64,000 nucleotides of DNA from Clostridium nigeriense (GCF_900086595.1 NZ_LT575472.1:3279124-3343123), one strand, 5' to 3'; positions 28,554-37,370 are shown, counted from the first letter of the stretch. Notes: generated by a model from the sequence alone, not told the origin. Numbers and translations are program-made.

Positions 28554-29018
28554 TTAAGCAATTTCTTTTATCATTGCTAAATCACATCTTGTACATACCT
28601 CTTCACTAAATTCTTCAAATCCATACTTTTTATAAAGCTTTATAGCTTTATATAAAACGGAGTTAGTTTGTAACGTAATTCTTTTATATTTTAAAGCCTT
28701 TGCAATTTTAAAAGAATTCTCAATCATTATATTTCCAAGACCTAACCCTTGGAAATTCCCTTTTAAATACATCTTCCTAAGTTCACAGGTTTCTTCATCT
28801 ATTTTATATATTCCATAGCTTCCTATTATATCTCCCTTAAATTCTATCACTTCAAAATCCCCATTATTTTCAGTGTAGTATTTAGGTATGTTGGTAATAT
28901 CCAAATCCTCATCATATGGATTTAGTTTCAATCCATATGAGTTAAGTACTTCTTGTACTAAACTTAAAACTTTTTCCTCGTCCCCTGCTCTAGCTTTTCT
29001 AATAATTAAATTTTTCAT
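28554..29018 (-). CDS. GNAT acetyltransferase
   Basis: The 154-residue GNAT protein has the acetyl-CoA loop FQGLGLGNIMIENSF (QGLGLG) and the characteristic LYKKYGFEE near the C-terminus. The substrate is unknown. The ATG has AAGGGGG upstream. The two tandem GNATs differ clearly in sequence, so they are not a recent duplication. Confidence 0.85.
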   Translation of the reverse strand: MKNLIIRKARAGDEEKVLSLVQEVLNSYGLKLNPYDEDLDITNIPKYYTENNGDFEVIEFKGDIIGSYGIYKIDEETCELRKMYLKGNFQGLGLGNIMIENSFKIAKALKYKRITLQTNSVLYKAIKLYKKYGFEEFSEEVCTRCDLAMIKEIA

Positions 29019-29039
29019 ATTTAGCCCCCTTATTTTTAT

Positions 29040-29075
29040 ATAAAATAATAGACTTCTACAAAATAGAAATCTATT
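29040..29075 (-). terminator. Terminator of the YhfC/DUF5808 operon
   Basis: AATAGATTTCTA and TAGAAGTCTATT pair with one G-U around TTTTG, followed on the minus strand by ATTTTATATAAAA. Confidence 0.7.
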
Positions 29076-29106
29076 GTTTATATTTGAAATTATTATTTTA
29101 ATAATA

Positions 29107-29919
29107 TTATAAAGAATTTTCCAAATTATTGCTAGGTTTATGAGGATTTTTTATTATTTTTTTGAATATAATTATTGAAATTATTATAGCTAAGATCATA
29201 ATACCTACTTCTAATAAGAAAACATTATTTATCACCCCAACTTGATAAAGAGCTGCTGGGAAATTTATCGTTGCATGAATTATTATAGCTAAAAAATAAT
29301 AAATATACTTTTTCTCTTTTACTGCATATAATACTAAAACTGATAAGGAAATATGAACAATTATGGCTGCAATTCTTTCAAAACCAGGAGCCAACCAATA
29401 AAAAGCACTACTATTTACATAGTGGTTATAGGTTGTATTTATTACATCCTTAGATACTAGAGCTCCCTCCATCAAAGATTGAAATCCGCCTTTATTTATT
29501 AAGATTGAATATACAATAGCGTTTAAGGTAGATATACCACCAATTAAGATAGCTTCTATACCACCATGTCCTAAACCGTATGTTATTCCTGTTAAATTAT
29601 CTCTTTCCTTTATTAAATATTTAAAGGATATTAACCTTGCTGTTTCTTCAAAAATACCAGCCATTAATCCACCATAAAGCATATATGCTACTGGATTATT
29701 TAATAAGAAATTAGAAGTTCCTTCGTTAAAACTTAAAAAATAACTATGAATAGGCGCTTCTAAAATTTGTACAGCAACAAAGAATGCTGCCATCCCAATA
29801 AAAAATATCTTTAAACTTACTTTATATTTTTTCTTCAAGTAAATAATTCCAGCAATAGGTAACATTACACTTATAATTAAACTAATAGCCATAAAAAATA
29901 TTGATAAATTACTAACCAT
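29107..29919 (-). CDS. YhfC-family glutamic-type intramembrane protease-like protein
   Basis: The 270-residue protein has about eight membrane helices. Conserved features are GIFEETARLISF (an EE motif in a helix) and YGLGHGGIEAILIGG, as in the YhfC family of predicted CPBP/PrsW-like intramembrane proteases. Its partner or substrate is unknown. The ATG at 29919 is preferred over upstream codons because GAGGGGG lies before it. It is the last gene of an operon with a GntR regulator and two DUF5808 membrane proteins. Confidence 0.8.
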   Translation of the reverse strand: MVSNLSIFFMAISLIISVMLPIAGIIYLKKKYKVSLKIFFIGMAAFFVAVQILEAPIHSYFLSFNEGTSNFLLNNPVAYMLYGGLMAGIFEETARLISFKYLIKERDNLTGITYGLGHGGIEAILIGGISTLNAIVYSILINKGGFQSLMEGALVSKDVINTTYNHYVNSSAFYWLAPGFERIAAIIVHISLSVLVLYAVKEKKYIYYFLAIIIHATINFPAALYQVGVINNVFLLEVGIMILAIIISIIIFKKIIKNPHKPSNNLENSL

Positions 29920-29947
29920 TTTGTTCCCCCTCATTCTTCTGATAAAT

Positions 29948-31012
29948 TTATACAAATGACATTAATATAATAAATGCTATTATAAAAGCAAATAAAATCC
30001 ATGATTTTTTATTAGCAAAATTCACTGTATATCCTATCCCAACTCTTTTTTCAATCATAAAGGTTGGATCATTTTTATTAAAATAAAACATTCCCCATAT
30101 CCAATTATCATCATCATCTCTATAGTCTTCACACTTATTAACTTCGTCAAAATCCTCTCTATCAGATGATCCTATTATTAATAAAACTGAGACAAAAGCT
30201 ATCATACTAATTGATATAAATACATTTATATAATTAATTAATCTAACAGTATAAAATTCATATATAATTCCAAGCTGAACTATAGAGTAAAGTAATATAA
30301 CCTCAACTTCACTTAGTAAGAAAAATATTGATATATACTTCTTTATTTTTTTCTTTTTAATAATTATCTTTTCTCTATTTAAACTATTCAAATCAACCTT
30401 TGATTTTAAGCTTATTTTAGCAAGTACATACATGAACATACACATTAACATTCCAATTATAGGAATATTATATATCTTATTTAAACCTAATTCATATAAA
30501 TATTCTTTTTTTGAAAAAGTTAAAAATAAAAGTACTATTGGAATAACTATTGGAGATAAATACAACCAATCTTTTAAAGGCTTATATCTTTCATCCTTCT
30601 TTGCTTTTCTTAAAGTAGTATCTACTATAACTACATTATTTCTTATATAATTTAAGTTTTTTTCTTTCTTTATTTTCTTAGTCTTCTTATTATAAATAAC
30701 AAAAACTAGTCCATGAATTAATAATGCAACTATTAAAGTAACTCCTAAAACCAAAGAAGCTATTCCTTCTCCCTTTCTCCTACCTAAAAACATAATTATA
30801 TTAAATAGTACTATAACTACTGAGAATGATATTAATATTAGTTTTTTATATTCTTTTTCTAAAAATTTAATCTCATCTAACTCTTTAAATTTATTAGGAA
30901 TTCTAACACCAAAATATATTCCACTATTAGAATAGCTATTTAAATAATATGACAACACTCCTAAAAATATTATTGTAATATTTGCTACAATAAATGAACT
31001 TAAGCCATACAA
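29948..31012 (-). CDS. DUF5808-containing membrane protein
   Basis: The 354-residue polytopic protein ends in the DUF5808 signature DDNWIWGMFYFNKNDPTF, then EKRVGIGYTVNFANK and a last hydrophobic helix. It is a diverged paralogue of the next gene upstream but lacks a clear DUF1648 motif. The N-terminal GIYFGVRIPN also matches the paralogue's GIIFGVRVPK. The start is TTG with AGGAGG 8 bases before it. Function is unknown. Such proteins occur with GntR/YtrA regulators. Confidence 0.75.
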   Translation of the reverse strand: MYGLSSFIVANITIIFLGVLSYYLNSYSNSGIYFGVRIPNKFKELDEIKFLEKEYKKLILISFSVVIVLFNIIMFLGRRKGEGIASLVLGVTLIVALLIHGLVFVIYNKKTKKIKKEKNLNYIRNNVVIVDTTLRKAKKDERYKPLKDWLYLSPIVIPIVLLFLTFSKKEYLYELGLNKIYNIPIIGMLMCMFMYVLAKISLKSKVDLNSLNREKIIIKKKKIKKYISIFFLLSEVEVILLYSIVQLGIIYEFYTVRLINYINVFISISMIAFVSVLLIIGSSDREDFDEVNKCEDYRDDDDNWIWGMFYFNKNDPTFMIEKRVGIGYTVNFANKKSWILFAFIIAFIILMSFV

Positions 31013-31031
31013 AATAAATACCTCCTGTGGT

Positions 31032-32162
31032 TTAAATTCCCTTTATAATAAAATATATAACTAATACTATAATCAATATAAAGGGTAATACCATTAATAT
31101 TAATCCAATGGGATTTCCTAAGTTAACTTCCCAACCAATTCCTATTCTCTTTTCGATAAATATACTTGGATCATTTTTATTATAATAAAAATTTCCTAAT
31201 ATCCAATTTTTATCATCGTCTCTATAAATTTCTTTTTCTTCTTTGTTAAATTTAATATTTTTACCACCCTGCCCTATTTTATATCCTATAATTAAAAAAA
31301 TAATTATTGTAATTATTATAATAGGCAAAGCTATAATATTTACTATACTAACATTCCATGAATAAATAGTACAAAATTGTATAAAAGCAAACATTAATAC
31401 TATTTCTAAAGTTATTACAAATAGCATAATAGAATTAACCTTTTTGAATACCCTTCTTTGCTTCTTAATTTCTTCTAGAGTTCCACTATTAATATCAACC
31501 TTCCCATTTATAGCAAACTTATTAGTTAAAGCTAAAAAAAGTATCATTCCGCATTGAGTTAAAGTTGGAAATATAACTAAATAGAAAAATCCTTTAAATC
31601 CTTCTTTCTTAACAAATCCATCAGCAATTCCTTCTGCATTATAATGAATAGGAAAAGGATTTGGAACATTCTTATAAGCAATTAAGGTTGCTATAATTGT
31701 AATTAAAGGTATTATCAATAAAAGCATATAAGTTCTAGTCCTTATGACAACATTATCTTCTCTAATTTTGGGATTTCTAATAGTTGTGTCTACAAGAACA
31801 ACATTTTTCCCTAGACTTTTCCACCCTTTTTCTTCTTTAAGTTTCATTGTTTTCTTCCAATAAATAAATATTGGAATATTGCTGACTATAATTAAAGTAA
31901 ATATTAATAAAAGATATACCCAGATCTTTGAATTAAAAAACAAAATTATATTTATAATAATAATTAGCGGCAAGATAAATAACAAATAATTTCTCTTATA
32001 TTCTTTTTCTAGATTAATTATATCTTTATCTTTTTCATATTCCTTAGGAACTCTAACGCCAAAGATTATACCATTATTAGACAATTTGTTCACAAAAATC
32101 GTTGAAAAGACTAAAATTATACTTACAAAAATAGCGCTTCCTAAAATAATTATTTTCTCCAC
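31032..32162 (-). CDS. DUF1648/DUF5808 membrane protein
   Basis: The 376-residue membrane protein contains the DUF1648 motif FPIHYNAEGIADGF (about residue 175) between helices and a DUF5808 C-terminus (DDKNWILGNFYYNKNDPS, then EKRIGIGWEVN). DUF1648 occurs in SdpI-like immunity proteins. The start is GTG with AGGTGAGG upstream. It lies directly after the GntR regulator (10 bases), so that regulator probably controls it. Confidence 0.8.
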   Translation of the reverse strand: MEKIIILGSAIFVSIILVFSTIFVNKLSNNGIIFGVRVPKEYEKDKDIINLEKEYKRNYLLFILPLIIIINIILFFNSKIWVYLLLIFTLIIVSNIPIFIYWKKTMKLKEEKGWKSLGKNVVLVDTTIRNPKIREDNVVIRTRTYMLLLIIPLITIIATLIAYKNVPNPFPIHYNAEGIADGFVKKEGFKGFFYLVIFPTLTQCGMILFLALTNKFAINGKVDINSGTLEEIKKQRRVFKKVNSIMLFVITLEIVLMFAFIQFCTIYSWNVSIVNIIALPIIIITIIIFLIIGYKIGQGGKNIKFNKEEKEIYRDDDKNWILGNFYYNKNDPSIFIEKRIGIGWEVNLGNPIGLILMVLPFILIIVLVIYFIIKGI

Positions 32163-32172
32163 TAATCCTCAC

Positions 32173-32553
32173 CTACTTTTTATTAAAATCTAAAAATACT
32201 TTATCTATATAAGATTTAATATCTTCTTTACTTAATCCTCTATTAAAACACTGAGCCATGTAATAATATAAATTTTCATTTAAGTCATATTTAAATCTTT
32301 CCATAGATTGATTTAAATTTAAAGATACTATTGCGCCCTTTCTTCTATCAATTTTTATATATCCTTCATCCTTTAATAAAGCATATGCCTTATTTACAGT
32401 GTGCATATTAACCCCTATATCTTCTGCCAAAGCCCTAACTGATGGTAACTCCTCATCACTTTCAATTTCGCCCCTTGCTATTCCTTCAATGACTTGATTT
32501 TTTATTTGAATATAGATCGGAATCTCCGAATCAAAATCTATCCTCAAAATCAC
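32173..32553 (-). CDS. GntR-family (YtrA subfamily) transcriptional regulator
   Basis: The 126-residue protein has an N-terminal winged helix with the GntR signature LPSVRALAEDIGVNMHTVNKAY and the short helical C-terminal domain typical of the YtrA subfamily. These act as repressors of their own operons, often of ABC exporters sensing wall stress. The start is GTG with GAGGTG 5 bases upstream. It leads the operon with two DUF5808 proteins and YhfC. Confidence 0.88.
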   Translation of the reverse strand: MILRIDFDSEIPIYIQIKNQVIEGIARGEIESDEELPSVRALAEDIGVNMHTVNKAYALLKDEGYIKIDRRKGAIVSLNLNQSMERFKYDLNENLYYYMAQCFNRGLSKEDIKSYIDKVFLDFNKK

Positions 32554-32580
32554 TAAATCACCTCTTTTGCTATAATTATT

Positions 32581-32715
32581 TTAAGATTTTTTTAAGTTTT
32601 CTCTATTATAAATCTTAAGAAAAATTTTGTAGTATAATTACATTATATATTAGAATAATAAAGTATCCTATAATTGTATGCATATTTATTACTTATGAAT
32701 ATAAGCTGTATATTC
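32581..32715. promoter_or_regulatory. Divergent GntR/PspC regulatory region with two dyads
   Basis: TTAAGATTT/AAATCTTAA (32581-32618) and GAATATA/TATATTC (32697-32715) are perfect inverted repeats in the spacer between the GntR operon and the PspC gene. Either could be an operator for the GntR protein. In AT-rich DNA the match is only suggestive. Confidence 0.35.
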
Positions 32716-32790
32716 TAATTGTGTAGTAATTAAAAACTTTAATCTAATATATTATCTTCTAAACAATAAAAACCTTTGAGGAGGGTTATA

Positions 32791-32988
32791 ATGAATAAAA
32801 AGCTTTATAAAATTTCATCACAAAAAAGAGTAGCTGGTGTTTGTGCTGGCTTTGCAGAATATATTAATGCAGATGTTACATTAATTAGAGTGTTAACTCT
32901 ACTAATCATTCTTTGTTCATTCTCTATAGGACTAATTTTTTATTTTGGTTGCGCACTTATAATGCCTGATAAATCAGAAATAATGTAA
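32791..32988 (+). CDS. PspC-domain small membrane protein
   Basis: The 65-residue protein consists of one PspC domain: KLYKISSQKRVAGVCAGFAE, an amphipathic segment, and a hydrophobic helix (LTLLIILCSFSIGLIFYFGC) ending in MPDKSEIM. PspC proteins act in membrane stress responses. In Firmicutes these single-domain forms are often uncharacterised. AGGAGG lies 6 bases before the ATG. Confidence 0.85.
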   Translation: MNKKLYKISSQKRVAGVCAGFAEYINADVTLIRVLTLLIILCSFSIGLIFYFGCALIMPDKSEIM

Positions 32989-32990
32989 CT

Positions 32991-33026
32991 TTCAGGGGCT
33001 GCCTTTGACAGCCCCTGAATTTGTAT
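32991..33026 (+). terminator. Terminator of the PspC gene
   Basis: TTCAGGGGCTG and CAGCCCCTGAA form a GC-rich 11-bp stem with a seven-base loop, followed by TTTGTATTTT. It also lies at the end of the convergent ABC permease gene. Confidence 0.85.
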
Positions 33027-33027
33027 T

Positions 33028-34626
33028 TTAAAGCTTATTAAATAATTTTACACAATTAGTATTTAAGATAATTGTTAATCCTAACAATACTATTAATTCA
33101 TATACTACTATTCCTATTAGAAACATAGTTAAGTTCAGTATATTTCCGTATATAAATATAACTACAGGAATAGCTATAATTCCTACTCCTACAAGCATTT
33201 GTATTAAAACACTTGCACTTTGCTTTACTACAGCAGTTTCTGATACCCAATTTAAATTAGGAAAGTATAAATTAACTATCAACCCTAAAGTTGGAACTAT
33301 AAGGGAGTATATGCTTGATATTAAAATAAGCCAAATAGACTGACTTAATGATAAATTTAATGAAATTGTAAATATAATATCTGCAATTACAACACTTGGT
33401 AAAATTAATATTAAATTCATCAGTATCTTAGCTTTAAAAATCTCTATTGTATTAATTGGGCTTGATTTTAATATCCATAAATTCTTTCCTTCTAATGATA
33501 TAGAGGAATTTGTCGTACAAGATAATGTTAAAGTACCGCATACAACAACTATAATAAATATAGGAATAAGATCTTTTATAACATCTACTTCAAGAATACT
33601 TAAAATAACCTCATCTCCTAAGAATATAGTTGCTATTGACATTCCTAGTAATAGTAATGGTCCAATTATTGTATTTACTACATATATAGGTGATGCAAAA
33701 TATCTCTTTATTTCCTTCTTAACTAGGGCCATTAACTGTGAAGAACTTTTCATCTCTTTTACTTTATAATTAGCCTTTTTATAACTTTCTTGAAGCCTTG
33801 CACTTATTTTATTAAAGCTCTTATTAAAAACAATTATAAACAATGAAAAAATTAATAACGAATATACTATAAATAATAAAATATATAAAAAATTATTATT
33901 AGTTAATCCTCTTACAACCCAAATTGCAGGTGGATAAATTTTCAAAATTCCTTCACTTATAGATTTACTATTTATAATCAATGTTTGTACAAAATCTCCC
34001 GATTTAAAAGATATTACAAACATGAAAAATACAATACCTAAAGTCCCTAAAATGATAATTAAGTTTTTATGCTTCATTCTCGATGAAATATAACTTATCC
34101 CAAAGGCCAATATAGAAGCTAGTACTATAGGCACAAGTGGCAATACTAAAAATATTAATAATAAATTTATAAAAAACAATAAAGATACTGATGTATATTT
34201 ATAATAAATTATTGCTGGTGGTAATAATGTAAATATAGCGAATAAATAATTTATAACAAGTAAATATACCATTTTAGAAATTAAAATATCACTCTTTTTA
34301 ATAGGTAAACTTGCTAGTAAATCATAATCTTTAAACGAAAATAATATACCTTGTGCTTTATAAATGGATGTAAAAAGTATCATTGCTGTACTAGCCATAA
34401 ATCCCATAACTAAAAGTATTTCTAATAAACCAATTTCCTCTAAACCCTTAGCTAAAAATTTAAAATATACAACTAGCATACTTAAAAGCACAGCTATAGA
34501 AGCTCCAATTGTTATGGCAAGAAAAATAGCTTTATTTCTTTCTACCTTAGATTTCTCCTTAGTAAATTTATTAATCCCACTAGAATTAATAAATGTAATT
34601 TTTAAAAGACTTCCTAAATTATTCAT
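33028..34626 (-). CDS. ABC exporter permease subunit
   Basis: The 532-residue protein has about twelve predicted membrane helices in two halves separated by a cytoplasmic loop (about 285-310; YKKANYKVKEMKSSSQLM). It resembles large ABC-2-type permeases of uncharacterised clostridial exporters. It overlaps the end of the ATPase gene by 8 bases and is certainly its partner. The substrate is unknown. Confidence 0.8.
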   Translation of the reverse strand: MNNLGSLLKITFINSSGINKFTKEKSKVERNKAIFLAITIGASIAVLLSMLVVYFKFLAKGLEEIGLLEILLVMGFMASTAMILFTSIYKAQGILFSFKDYDLLASLPIKKSDILISKMVYLLVINYLFAIFTLLPPAIIYYKYTSVSLLFFINLLLIFLVLPLVPIVLASILAFGISYISSRMKHKNLIIILGTLGIVFFMFVISFKSGDFVQTLIINSKSISEGILKIYPPAIWVVRGLTNNNFLYILLFIVYSLLIFSLFIIVFNKSFNKISARLQESYKKANYKVKEMKSSSQLMALVKKEIKRYFASPIYVVNTIIGPLLLLGMSIATIFLGDEVILSILEVDVIKDLIPIFIIVVVCGTLTLSCTTNSSISLEGKNLWILKSSPINTIEIFKAKILMNLILILPSVVIADIIFTISLNLSLSQSIWLILISSIYSLIVPTLGLIVNLYFPNLNWVSETAVVKQSASVLIQMLVGVGIIAIPVVIFIYGNILNLTMFLIGIVVYELIVLLGLTIILNTNCVKLFNKL

Positions 34627-35332
34627 TATCTATCAACTCCATAAATATATCTTCTAATGAACTATCACCTTTTACTTCTTCCATTTTTCCTTGTGTTACA
34701 ATAACACCATTTTTTATTATTGCAACTTTATTACAAAGTTTCTCTGCTACTTCTAAGACATGGGTTGAAAAGAAAATAGCTATTCCCTCACTACATAAGT
34801 TCTTCATTTCTTCTTTTAATAAATGTGCTGCTTTTGGATCTAACCCAACAAAAGGTTCATCTAAAACTAATAGTCTAGGTTTATGAATTAAAGCTGAAAT
34901 AATAACTAATTTTTGTTTCATACCATGAGAATATGAAGATATTAAATCACCTAAAAAATTTGTTATCTCAAATTTATCAGCATAAAATTTTATTAAGTTT
35001 TCTCTATCATTTTTTGATACATTAAATATATCTGCAATAAAATTCAAATATTGTATTCCTGTTAAAGACTCATATATATCTGGATTATCTGGTATATATG
35101 CAATTTTTCTTTTGCATTGTAAAGGATCCTTTTTAATTGAAACTCCATCAATTAATATATCTCCTTCTTCAAATTCAAGTATCCCAACTATAGATTTTAT
35201 AGTTGTTGTTTTTCCGGCTCCATTATGACCTATAAAGGCAAATATTTCCCCAGCATTAACTTTAATAGAAATATTATCCACAGCCTTTTTCCCACTTTTA
35301 TATGCTTTTGAAAAGTTAATTACTTCTAACAT
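34619..35332 (-). CDS. ABC transporter ATP-binding subunit
   Basis: The 237-residue ATPase has Walker A GHNGAGKTTTIKSI, the signature SSYSHGMKQKLVIISALI, Walker B LLVLDEPFVGLD and the switch histidine FFSTHVLEVAE. The start at 35332 has AAGGGGTG just before it. The upstream in-frame extension to 35392 would run through the promoter and operator and is rejected. With the permease it forms a two-gene export operon controlled by the palindrome described next. Confidence 0.9.
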   Translation of the reverse strand: MLEVINFSKAYKSGKKAVDNISIKVNAGEIFAFIGHNGAGKTTTIKSIVGILEFEEGDILIDGVSIKKDPLQCKRKIAYIPDNPDIYESLTGIQYLNFIADIFNVSKNDRENLIKFYADKFEITNFLGDLISSYSHGMKQKLVIISALIHKPRLLVLDEPFVGLDPKAAHLLKEEMKNLCSEGIAIFFSTHVLEVAEKLCNKVAIIKNGVIVTQGKMEEVKGDSSLEDIFMELIDNE

Positions 35333-35345
35333 TTTAACACCCCTT

Positions 35346-35392
35346 ATTATATCTGTTATATTAATACTATAACAGATATAATGTGAAATCAA
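35346..35392 (-). promoter_or_regulatory. ABC exporter promoter overlapped by a perfect 15-bp inverted repeat
   Basis: On the minus strand TTGATT (35392-35387) and TAGTAT (35369-35364) are 17 bases apart. The arms ATTATATCTGTTATA and TATAACAGATATAAT (35346-35360, 35368-35382) are exact reverse complements with a 7-base spacer, covering the -10 element and much of the spacer. This is the layout of a repressor operator. Confidence 0.75.
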
Positions 35393-35449
35393 TATATTTT
35401 TAAAATTTTCTTCTTTACACCTTCTTCATATATGGTAAAATTATATCAG

Positions 35450-35469
35450 TCGGTATTCAATGAAACCGA
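35450..35469 (+). promoter_or_regulatory. Imperfect dyad upstream of the ECF S component
   Basis: TCGGTATTCAATGAAACCGA is a 20-bp dyad with nine of ten matched positions. It could be an operator or a leader hairpin. No known riboswitch consensus is evident here. Confidence 0.35.
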
Positions 35470-35532
35470 ACTTTGCAAAATTTATTTTTGCCGAATTATA
35501 TCCTATAAAGGAATAAGAACGGAGGAGTTATA

Positions 35533-36159
35533 ATGTTAAACACTAGAGGGGTGGGAAAATCCCATGAAAATGTTAGAAAGATGGTAGTAATAGCTATGCT
35601 ATCGGGGATTTGTTTATTTTTAGGATTAACAGGTCTTGGTTTTATACCCTTACCACTTTTTAAACTAACTATTTTACATTTACCAGTTATCATTGGAGCT
35701 ATAATTGAAGGACCAGTAGTAGGTGCTTCTATAGGCCTAATTTTTGGCTTATTCTCAATTTATCAAAATATAACAGCTCCAACACCAATGTCACCATTTT
35801 TTTATAATCCACTAATTTCTGTTTTACCAAGAGTCCTAATCGGAGTATTGGCTTATTACATTTATAAAATGATAAAATCAAAAGTAAAAAATGTAAAAGT
35901 TTCAATTAGCATTGCAGCAGTTTGTGGATCATTAGTTAATACTATCGGTGTTCTTGGTGGTATTTACTTAATTTACTTTAAAGATTATGCTAATGTACTT
36001 ATTGAAAGAGGTACAATTGCATCAAATTCATTAAGTGCAGTTACTACAGCCTTATTAACTGTAATAGGTACAAATGGAATTGCCGAAGCTATTTTATCAG
36101 CTTTCGTTGTAACTCCTATAGTAATTGCAATATTTAAAATGCAAAAGAAAAATTTATAA
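35533..36159 (+). CDS. ECF transporter S (substrate-binding) component
   Basis: The 208-residue protein has six predicted helices and the ECF S-component hallmarks: an N-terminal KMVVIAMLSGICLFLGLTGL, then PLPLFKLTILHLPVIIGAII and a GPVVGASIGLIFGL glycine-rich helix. It binds a vitamin-type substrate and would pair with the shared EcfAA'T module encoded elsewhere. Substrate is not assigned, and pantothenate is only a guess. GGAGGAG precedes the ATG. It is closed by its own terminator. Confidence 0.85.
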   Translation: MLNTRGVGKSHENVRKMVVIAMLSGICLFLGLTGLGFIPLPLFKLTILHLPVIIGAIIEGPVVGASIGLIFGLFSIYQNITAPTPMSPFFYNPLISVLPRVLIGVLAYYIYKMIKSKVKNVKVSISIAAVCGSLVNTIGVLGGIYLIYFKDYANVLIERGTIASNSLSAVTTALLTVIGTNGIAEAILSAFVVTPIVIAIFKMQKKNL

Positions 36160-36172
36160 ATATGCTTATTAT

Positions 36173-36207
36173 AAGGTTATTTGAAATTAATCAAATAACC
36201 TTTTTAT
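36173..36207 (+). terminator. Terminator of the ECF S-component gene
   Basis: AAGGTTATTTGA and TCAAATAACCTT form a 12-bp stem with an AATTAA loop, then TTTTAT. Confidence 0.85.
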
Positions 36208-36349
36208 AGTTTGTACTATTTTTATCCTTAATAAGAATAGCTTTCCTGTAATGTATTTAATTTAATAGTTTATATATGGATTTTTTACACAATATAATAT
36301 TACAAAGTTAGAAAAAGCTTTGTATCAAAATTTTAAGGAGGCGCTTATT

Positions 36350-36538
36350 ATGGCAGGCTACAAAAAATTAGTTCCAGAAGCAAAGAAAGGATTAGCTAAA
36401 TTCAAAAATGAAGTAGCTAATGAAATGGGAGTTCCTTTTACAGAATATAACGGAAACCTTTCTGCAAAGCAATGCGGTAGCGTTGGCGGAGAAATGGTTA
36501 AACGAATGGTAGAACAATACGAATCAAAAATAAAATAA
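36350..36538 (+). CDS. Alpha/beta-type small acid-soluble spore protein
   Basis: The 62-residue protein has the SASP core KFKNEVANEMGVPF and the C-terminal GSVGGEMVKRMVEQYE typical of alpha/beta-type DNA-binding SASPs, which coat spore DNA and protect it. It starts at the ATG at 36350, with AAGGAGG upstream. An in-frame start at 36320 is rejected. The YNGNL segment places Asn at position 36. It is probably transcribed in the forespore by SigG, but I could not pick out a clear SigG promoter. Confidence 0.9.
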   Translation: MAGYKKLVPEAKKGLAKFKNEVANEMGVPFTEYNGNLSAKQCGSVGGEMVKRMVEQYESKIK

Positions 36539-36560
36539 ATTAATACTATCTAATAACAAA

Positions 36561-36602
36561 AAAGCTATGTGTAGGTTATACCTATACATAGCCTTTTCTT
36601 TT
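36561..36602 (+). terminator. Terminator of the SASP gene
   Basis: GCTATGTGTAGG and CCTATACATAGC pair with one G-U, followed by CTTTTCTTTT. Confidence 0.8.
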
Positions 36603-36627
36603 AAAGTAAGATAAATTCCTACTTAGC

Positions 36628-36975
36628 TTACAGATTTTCAATAGCAGCTTTTACTGCTTCTACATCCTCATCAGTTCCTTGTCCATCAATTTTACGAAGA
36701 CAAGTAATTCCATATTCCTTTTCAATTTTATCAGCTGCAAAACAGTATGTTTCAGCATGTCTTTCCTTACTACCATTTACAACAACGCCACGAACTAGAT
36801 CTTTGTTTTTATCTAAAAATGCTCTTGTAACTTGTGTAATTTCACCTAATCCTTCATTACGTGTAACAAGAACACATTCTTCATTTAATTCCTCATTAAC
36901 ATTTTGTGTTGGCATTCCTAATTTTTCAGCAAATGCCTTTCCATTACCAAATCTACTATCATATACTACTAACAT
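36628..36975 (-). CDS. NrdI-like flavodoxin
   Basis: The 115-residue protein resembles NrdI, the flavodoxin that generates the oxidant for the Mn-tyrosyl cofactor of class Ib ribonucleotide reductase. Features are MLVVYDSRFGNGKAFAEKLG (FMN phosphate loop) and LVRGVVVNGSKERHAETYCF. No nrdE or nrdF is present in the window. AAAGGAG precedes the ATG. Because many clostridia rely on class III and II enzymes, this orphan could have another electron-transfer role. Confidence 0.75.
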   Translation of the reverse strand: MLVVYDSRFGNGKAFAEKLGMPTQNVNEELNEECVLVTRNEGLGEITQVTRAFLDKNKDLVRGVVVNGSKERHAETYCFAADKIEKEYGITCLRKIDGQGTDEDVEAVKAAIENL

Positions 36976-37188
36976 GTCTTTTTCTCCTTTTTATGTATTA
37001 ATTTCATTTATTATACCACACAAAAAGAATAATGTAAGTATTTTAATGTTATCTTAGAAAAATTCTCATTTTGTATAATAAGGTAATAATTCCTCATTTC
37101 TCAGAATTATGTATTTTTCTTCTCTTTATAGGTTCTCATTCATCTCAAAATCAATATATGTACTTTAAAACTAAAGAATTGAAGATAT

Positions 37189-37219
37189 AAAAAAAGGAAG
37201 TATCTCATACTTCCTTTTT
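37189..37219 (-). terminator. Terminator of the tRNA cluster
   Basis: AAAAAGGAAGTA and TACTTCCTTTTT with a five-base loop follow the CCA end of tRNA-Gly. Confidence 0.85.
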
Positions 37220-37293
37220 GGAGCGAAAGACGGGACTCGAACCCGCAACATTCACCTTGGCAAGGTGACGCTCTACCATTGAGCCACTTCCGC
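37219..37293 (-). tRNA. tRNA-Gly (GCC)
   Basis: The cloverleaf is complete: acceptor GCGGAAG/CTTTCGC, D-arm GCTC/GAGC, anticodon loop TTGCCAA (GCC), T-loop TTCGAGT and an encoded CCA. It is the last of three tRNAs read on this strand. Confidence 0.96.
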
Positions 37294-37370
37294 ACATTAA
37301 TTATAATTATATAATATAATAGACTTTTAAAATGGTCAACTATATTTATAAATAAAATACCACTAAAATA

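Noticed and set aside
35401..35532. Riboswitch before the ECF S-component gene
   Set aside because: No core motif of TPP, FMN, tetrahydrofolate, cobalamin or preQ1 riboswitches was visible.
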